From assembly GCA_003640385.1 (NCBI GenBank), contig RCAB01000103.1, forward strand, positions 1 through 64,000: a stretch of 64,000 nt of DNA, in the 5' to 3' direction. The position numbers and the translations under genes are program-made. This document shows, piece after piece, positions 58,314 through 64,000 of the stretch (position 1 is its first letter; each line of letters begins with the position of its first letter). The stretch comes from Setaria digitata (taxonomy: Eukaryota; Nematoda; Chromadorea; Rhabditida; Setariidae). The notes under the pieces were generated by a model. That model saw only the letters and a list, made by a program, of their open reading frames with translations, ran no database searches and had not been told where the DNA came from.

Positions 58314-61229
58314 ATGAGTGCAAGAAGCGTGCGAACCCTTATACGTAATTCTTCCGCCTTACTTAGCATCGTCTGTAAGTTATCTCGTTCAAATAAGTTC
58401 ACTTACTATTAATCGCTCAAAAATTAATTTTCATTGCAATTTAGTACATAAATTGTTCCGTGTTCTGCAGTAACTCTCCCCAAATTACACCAGCATATTT
58501 TCAGTAACAATCTTTGCTGAAATCCTTAAATAGATTTAAGGGAAAAATAAATAAAAGCCAGAAAACCTCGAAAATTAATTGGATTTAATTGAATTAATGA
58601 AATTAAGGATCAGCTGGAAAATTGCTTTGAGTTAGAAAGTATTTGCAGCTATTCCAGCTCTATGCATTTCCGTTTTTAAAGCAAATCAGTATGGATCACT
58701 GTTGTTTCCTGTTGTTTAAGGATGTTAGAAAGGAACAGTTGTTAATTGTCCAAGAAAATTTTAGTTTCTGGGCATAAAAAAAGAGTCATTTGAATCTTCT
58801 TGTACTTGAAAAAGATTAAAAAACAGAAGTAAAACAGCAATTTTCAGTTAAGCGGAAAATCGTCACGGATAACTTTGTGTTACTTTGAACTGCACTGACA
58901 TCTTTCACATCCTTTCTCTTAACACAGAAGTGTGTCGCTTATGGTGCAATAAATGCCTGAAGATCTGCATTTCAGGTGAATATGGACGGCCTTTCCCCTT
59001 CACTTACATTCAAAGACGTCGCTTTCGACGTTCAGGTCGTGATGATCAAATGTCCACAAGCCGTCTTATGCAAACTCTTGCACCAACACGTTGTCAAAAA
59101 AACGTCTTTGTTTTTTTTATTAATTGTTAATTGTTGAGTGACCATGGGAAATTGTGTTAACATCACTTTTTTTGCAAAATTTACCCGACGTCACATCCTT
59201 ATGGTTAGGTGCACTTACGATGAATCAGTAGCAGCTTAGTCTTTGTGCACTACTGAGAAGATAGTCTAGATTGTCTTGGGTTTGGAATAGCTTGGCCTTA
59301 GTATGTTGTATGTTCGCTTCTCTTGGGTAATTCTAATCAATGAGGTGGTGACAGTAATGGCTTGGACTCGGTGTTTTATATTTATTTGAAACAAAAGAGG
59401 TAAAATTTGTTACAAATAATTGAGCTTTCTTTTCAGAAGAAGGCATCACTTGTGATTTTCGATAAAGACGGCACTTTGATTTGTTTTCACGCCATCTGGG
59501 TTCCATGGGCAATAAATGTTGCTAAAAGGTTATTAGTCTAATCAAATTAAGTTATTTCAACTTTAGCTGAAGTAACGTGCAGCGATTAAATATATTATAG
59601 AATAAGCGAAACAACCAACATGGATGTCGAAGCAGAAATATATTCTTTACTGGGATTACATAAAGAGGAACGACGCGTTCAACCGGGGCTGCTAGCTGAA
59701 GGTACCATGTCACAGATACGCGATGCCATCTCCCGCTTGTTGATTAATCGCGGAATTGAAGCTGCTGATGCTGTCAAAGTTTCTATTTTTGATTTGTACA
59801 AGTCTGATTTGGTTTCCCTCATTTAATTTTTGAAGTAACTTCCTCTTTCTTCAAGAAATGTAGCTGTTGATAAATTCACAGTATTTGTTGATTCTGTCGC
59901 TGGTAAGACCTCATTGACAACAGTAAACACATTTCAAAAGTATAACTAAATAATTGCAGCATGTTATGGCAGCCATCTTAGAATCCAGTGATTGCAACGA
60001 ACACAGTGTCAAAGAAATTTTTGATTTACGTTCATTATTTCTGCAGTTACGAGAAAACGGAATTAAAATAGCCATCTGCACTTCAGATAGTCGGTGAGTT
60101 TCACGGAACTTAAATTTTTTTTAATTTAAATATCGTCATTTCCGTTTCTCCAAAGCTTCTTTTGGAGATTTTCACTAACAACTGATTATTTACCTCTACT
60201 AATTCAATTCTCAGATAAAAATACTCAGCGGACTTTCCTGCAACGTAACCACATAATTTGGAGTAGTTAATATGTTAGTAGTGTTGTTCCAGTTTATTGT
60301 GTTGCATAATTTCATCGCTTTTACAATTTATGAAACACCAAGTAGTATTTCCAACTTTCATCTCTATGAAATTTAAACAGGAGACTTTTTCCAGGAAAGG
60401 TACTATAACTGCATTGCGACAGTTACATTTAGAAAGTCATATTGATATGGTGGTTTGTGGTGATGATGCTGGTTCCATACCGAAACCGCATCCGCATAAT
60501 GCGCTTTCTATATGCCGCACATTAGACGTTGATCCACAAGTGAGTTTCATGGAAAAACCACATACTTTACTTTCAACTCTTATTTACAAAAAAAAAAAAA
60601 TTCATGCTGCATGTGTTGGATCACTAGATCACTAATCCGCTGCAAACAGAACGATATCTCGATTAAGATAAAATTGTTTATATCAGCATGATGTCTGCTT
60701 CACATGCTGATTAGGTGCAGAAGACTATTGAATTATTTATTACTGGATTATTATTTATTTATCCAAGACTACAAATCCTTTACTACGTATAGAATTACTA
60801 AAATTTCTCGTTCAGGACACACTTGTAGTAGGTGACACTTTGGCTGATATGAAGATGGGACGTTCTGCCAATCTTGGTAGTACTGTTGGCGTACTTTCTG
60901 GAGTATGTGGTATCAATGAACTGCGCCCACATGCTGACCATATCGTGAGCATCTGTGTCTATCTATAAAACTCTTAAAATCCATCTTTCAAATTTATGCT
61001 GTATCACAGAGCCCGTCGTGTATTTTCACATGAGAAGTCTTCAAATTCTACTGAAAGTTGAACTGTTATGAATTCGACTAAAGATTCTTAGGGTTATCGA
61101 AGTTTCCCAGTTGTGGAGCAATCACTTAAATCCAAAGAATGAGCGCTATTCATCTAATCATTTCAGATCTGTGACGTAAGCCAGTTATTACCTATTGTGT
61201 TGGATATGAGGAGATGGTCGTTATCATAA
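58314..61229 (+). CDS. HAD-superfamily phosphatase with probable mitochondrial leader
   Basis: Eight exons join in one frame: 58314-58374, 58976-59103, 59437-59528, 59601-59778, 59960-60093, 60395-60539, 60816-60944 and 61167-61229 (TAA), giving 309 aa. All four HAD motifs are present: motif I FDKDGTL (nucleophile Asp72, acid/base Asp74), motif II ICTSDS (Thr194/Ser195), motif III Lys228 in SIPKPHP, and motif [15 protein letters not shown] (Asp253, Asp257). The insertion between motifs I and II is helical, about 110 residues, as in phosphoglycolate-phosphatase-like (C1 cap) enzymes. The first two exons add about 60 residues rich in Arg and Ser with almost no acidic residues at the very start ([14 protein letters not shown]), which looks like a mitochondrial presequence. 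Substrate unknown; phosphatase activity is inferred from the motifs. The exon 4 to 5 junction skips an interval (59779-59959) that could be read otherwise. Confidence 0.85.
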
Positions 61230-64000
61230 GGACTGATACCTGTTTACTGATAGTTATTTAGCAGCTCTTTCCACTACTGATTTTGCCTTTCTCAGAACTC
61301 TTCTAATGAGTTAGCATTATTGATTCCATCGGAACTTTTCTGGACCTTGTTTTTAAGCACTATATTTACACAGTCATCGATAACTGTAATATTTATTATT
61401 ATCGTCACAACAGTGCCAGAACTATTATCATGTTTTAAAGTGTTGCCTATCATTGTGGAAAATATTGCTATCGTATTCAAAATGCGTCATTCTAATTTTG
61501 AGATGATGTTCATTTCTTAAGCTGCTGTGCTAGGCAAAATTTTCATTTTTCATTGTCAATAATAACCGTTTTGGTCTTAACTTCGTCCGCTGATTTAAAT
61601 AAGTACCACTTGCTTTATCAAATATGACTATTCACTCATACAGTATTTGCTATTTCAAAATACAATAATTATCACACTTTTTCTTTCATTATCCGACATG
61701 GACCATGTGGTCAAATATTATAACGAGTAGTACGGTACTTTTACTTTCAGAGAGCGTGTTTGTTTATAACCGTGAAAATTCTTGGGTGTTTAATTGTTGT
61801 TTCTCTAGAAGTATCCTATGAAGTTACTGAACCATTTGTTATTATATTCTGCCATTTCAATCTTGAAATAACATTATAAGTGTATTATGTTTGACAGTAG
61901 CAATTTGGATTTTTCTCAAGCGTGTTGTAATTGTTGTAATATATATATATATTTAATTCCAGTGAGTTGAATTCTTTTAAATCCCATCTTTCCAGATGAA
62001 AAAGAGATGCTCGCTAGTTATGACCTTCAAAATGGTCGAGTGTGTGTTAGCTAGTACCCCGTAATATTGTAATTAATAATCTTGTTGGTAGAATTTTTTT
62101 CTCTGCTAATTTTTCTTATCTGAGATTTGACAATACAGATTTACACTCATTTTATTATAGTTTATGATTAAGCGCAGCCACACCTTGAACTTTGAAAAAT
62201 GAAGCATTAAAGTTTTGCAAGCCGATACCGGGCATTACCCTACTCAGCATATGAGCATCAATCCTGTTGGTGAAAATAATATGAGAAAATACATACCTTA
62301 AGTGCAAGGGAATGCAAAAAGAAATCACTACGCTGATTTTCTCAAAAATTCGATTTACAAGACTACCAAGAAATTCTACGATTACGGTCAAATTGTTCTA
62401 AGGTAAGAATAATCATGAACAGCGTTTTTTTTTTTTTGTTCCATTATTCGTTATTCTTCTCATCTTCCATTTATTATTACTCTCATTACTTTTTCTAGAC
62501 AGGCTTCATGCTTAGTCAGGCAAGATATATAATATTCATATACCTTTGATTCCACTCATCTTACACATTCTGGTAATATTTTCATGCAGATTAATAAATT
62601 CAATGTATATTTTATTATGCTCGTAATGCATTATTTCTGCAGCTTATGGTATGAGTAAAGATATCAAATTATTGAAATCAGATAATCTTGTATTCGTTGA
62701 ATGAATAATGTTTACCATTCAAACATCTCGAATCAAGTAGAATCCTGCAGTTCCTCATGGGAAGTACATAATTCTAAAATCCACAGTCACATTTTGTCTC
62801 TTACATGATTAATTCTTTATTTACGCAACATTTGAGGCTGGATATGGCTAACTGCAGCGTATTTAACATCCCAAGCCACTCAAAACTTACCACCAGTGGG
62901 AAGTTGAAACACTTGGCTCAGTGCTTTTTATCAATTCATACTTGCTCATGAATTTATAGTAACTTTCTTAAAAATGAAAAGAGTGTTGATGATAATTATT
63001 AATCCATCATTATTTCTGCTTTGCACTTCTTTAGCTCAGCTTTAAAAACCATTAAATTTTTTAAGTAACATTGCAAATTTAATGAGCATAATAGTTAAAC
63101 CTAGAAATTCAGGAAGCAATTTAAGCAGATATATACATTTACAAAACCATTCACACCGACGTATACGCATGAAGACATGAACCCAAGGAAATCACAAGAC
63201 CACAACTTCAATGGCTTGGAGACTGTTGCGGGGTGTAGATTGAAGTTTTGACGATCGGGACCACACACGAAGCTTTCGCAATGCGTTGAGTGATATCGTA
63301 ACTTTCTGTTGCTGCAGACCACCTACAATGTTTTATGTCTAGACTAGTGTTCAGAAAAAAGTCGGAATCGTATAAAAAGGCGCTGAAAAATGATTGTTGC
63401 GTGTGATTTGGCGTAAGCTGCGTGAGAAAAGTGTGATTTCGACGTATTATTCGAGTATTATCTGGAACCGTAAATTCAATTCAAAAGCATGCAAGTGATT
63501 AATTAATATCAAAAAAACATGAAAATTTCGTCCGTTTACAAGGGCTTTGCAAAAACTATGCATGACGTGTGTGAGACAGGACGGAGGTTCACTTAATTAA
63601 ACAAGGATGAGAATTCAAAGCATTGATGATTATTTGGGTTCTTTTCTGATGTCGAAATCTTTTGCGTCTGATTAAATTTCTCTTTTTGGATTTAGATTTT
63701 TTTTTTTACAGAACTCTACTTTCGTTTTCATGGACTGAGTACAATTTCCATCCCCATTTGTTCTGAGAATAGGAGTTGAGGTAGTTTGCCCCATGTTATT
63801 TCAACTTTGCGCAAAAACATTGATAAGAGGCCAGCTGCCAGGGTTACTGTAGTTATCATTTCAGAACCCAATATTTAAAAATTAACTTTCGGAAATATTC
63901 TTATTTATACTCAAGCAGTTAACCTCACATCAATTTGCAACCGTTGTAGTGAGCCTTCAAGTTGAAGTACAAATTGTGCCAAATTATAACTGATGAAATT
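61230..64000. other. Downstream region without recognised genes
   Basis: About 2.8 kb of AT-rich sequence after the HAD gene stop, with an (AT)n tract near 61940 and poly-T runs near 62425 and 63699. No phased exons or family motifs were found on either strand. Confidence 0.5.

Noticed and set aside
59779..59959. Extra HAD-gene exon reading [16 protein letters not shown]
   Set aside because: Its exit phase does not fit the exon starting HVMAAILE, whereas direct joining of 59778 to 59960 keeps the frame and reads as a continuous helix.

Overview
The window looks like nuclear DNA of a nematode, most likely a spirurid or filarial one. The sequence is strongly AT-rich. Coding regions are broken into short exons (30-420 nt), and most introns run from GT to a T-rich TTTCAG acceptor. 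Consensus acceptors lie a few bases before start codons, as expected for spliced-leader trans-splicing. One gene is a clear SoxD factor of the EGL-13 type. The species is inferred from style; there is no direct marker. I see no rRNA, tRNA, CRISPR array, bacterial operon or recognisable transposase.

Layout. (1) 1-24950: about 25 kb with no complete gene. It holds simple repeats, one ambiguous base and three splice-bounded orphan exons on the + strand. (2) 24951-32846 (+): a ten-exon SoxD gene, reconstructed in one frame to 591 aa, with a Q-rich coiled-coil segment, a PLNLS corepressor motif and a full HMG box. (3) 34799-39110 (-): a twelve-exon gene for a secreted or membrane-anchored protein of the Skeletor type (two DM13 domains plus the Skeletor C-terminal block), apparently without a DOMON domain. 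It is convergent with the SoxD gene. (4) 39122-49742: about 10.6 kb without a recognisable gene, holding a MITE-like element with 24-bp inverted ends. (5) 49743-54633 (-): a second, divergent multi-DM13 gene of 16-17 exons, whose signal-peptide exon joins the rest only if one base of an A5 run is ignored. (6) 58314-61229 (+): an eight-exon gene for a HAD-superfamily phosphatase of 309 aa with all four HAD motifs and a mitochondrial-type leader. (7) 61230-64000: nothing recognised.

The four genes do not form an operon or an obvious pathway. The notable arrangement is the pair of DM13 genes on the same strand, which suggests an old local duplication of an extracellular redox or matrix protein family. 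Exon boundaries were worked out by hand from splice consensus and reading phase. Family names come from remembered signatures, not from a database search.
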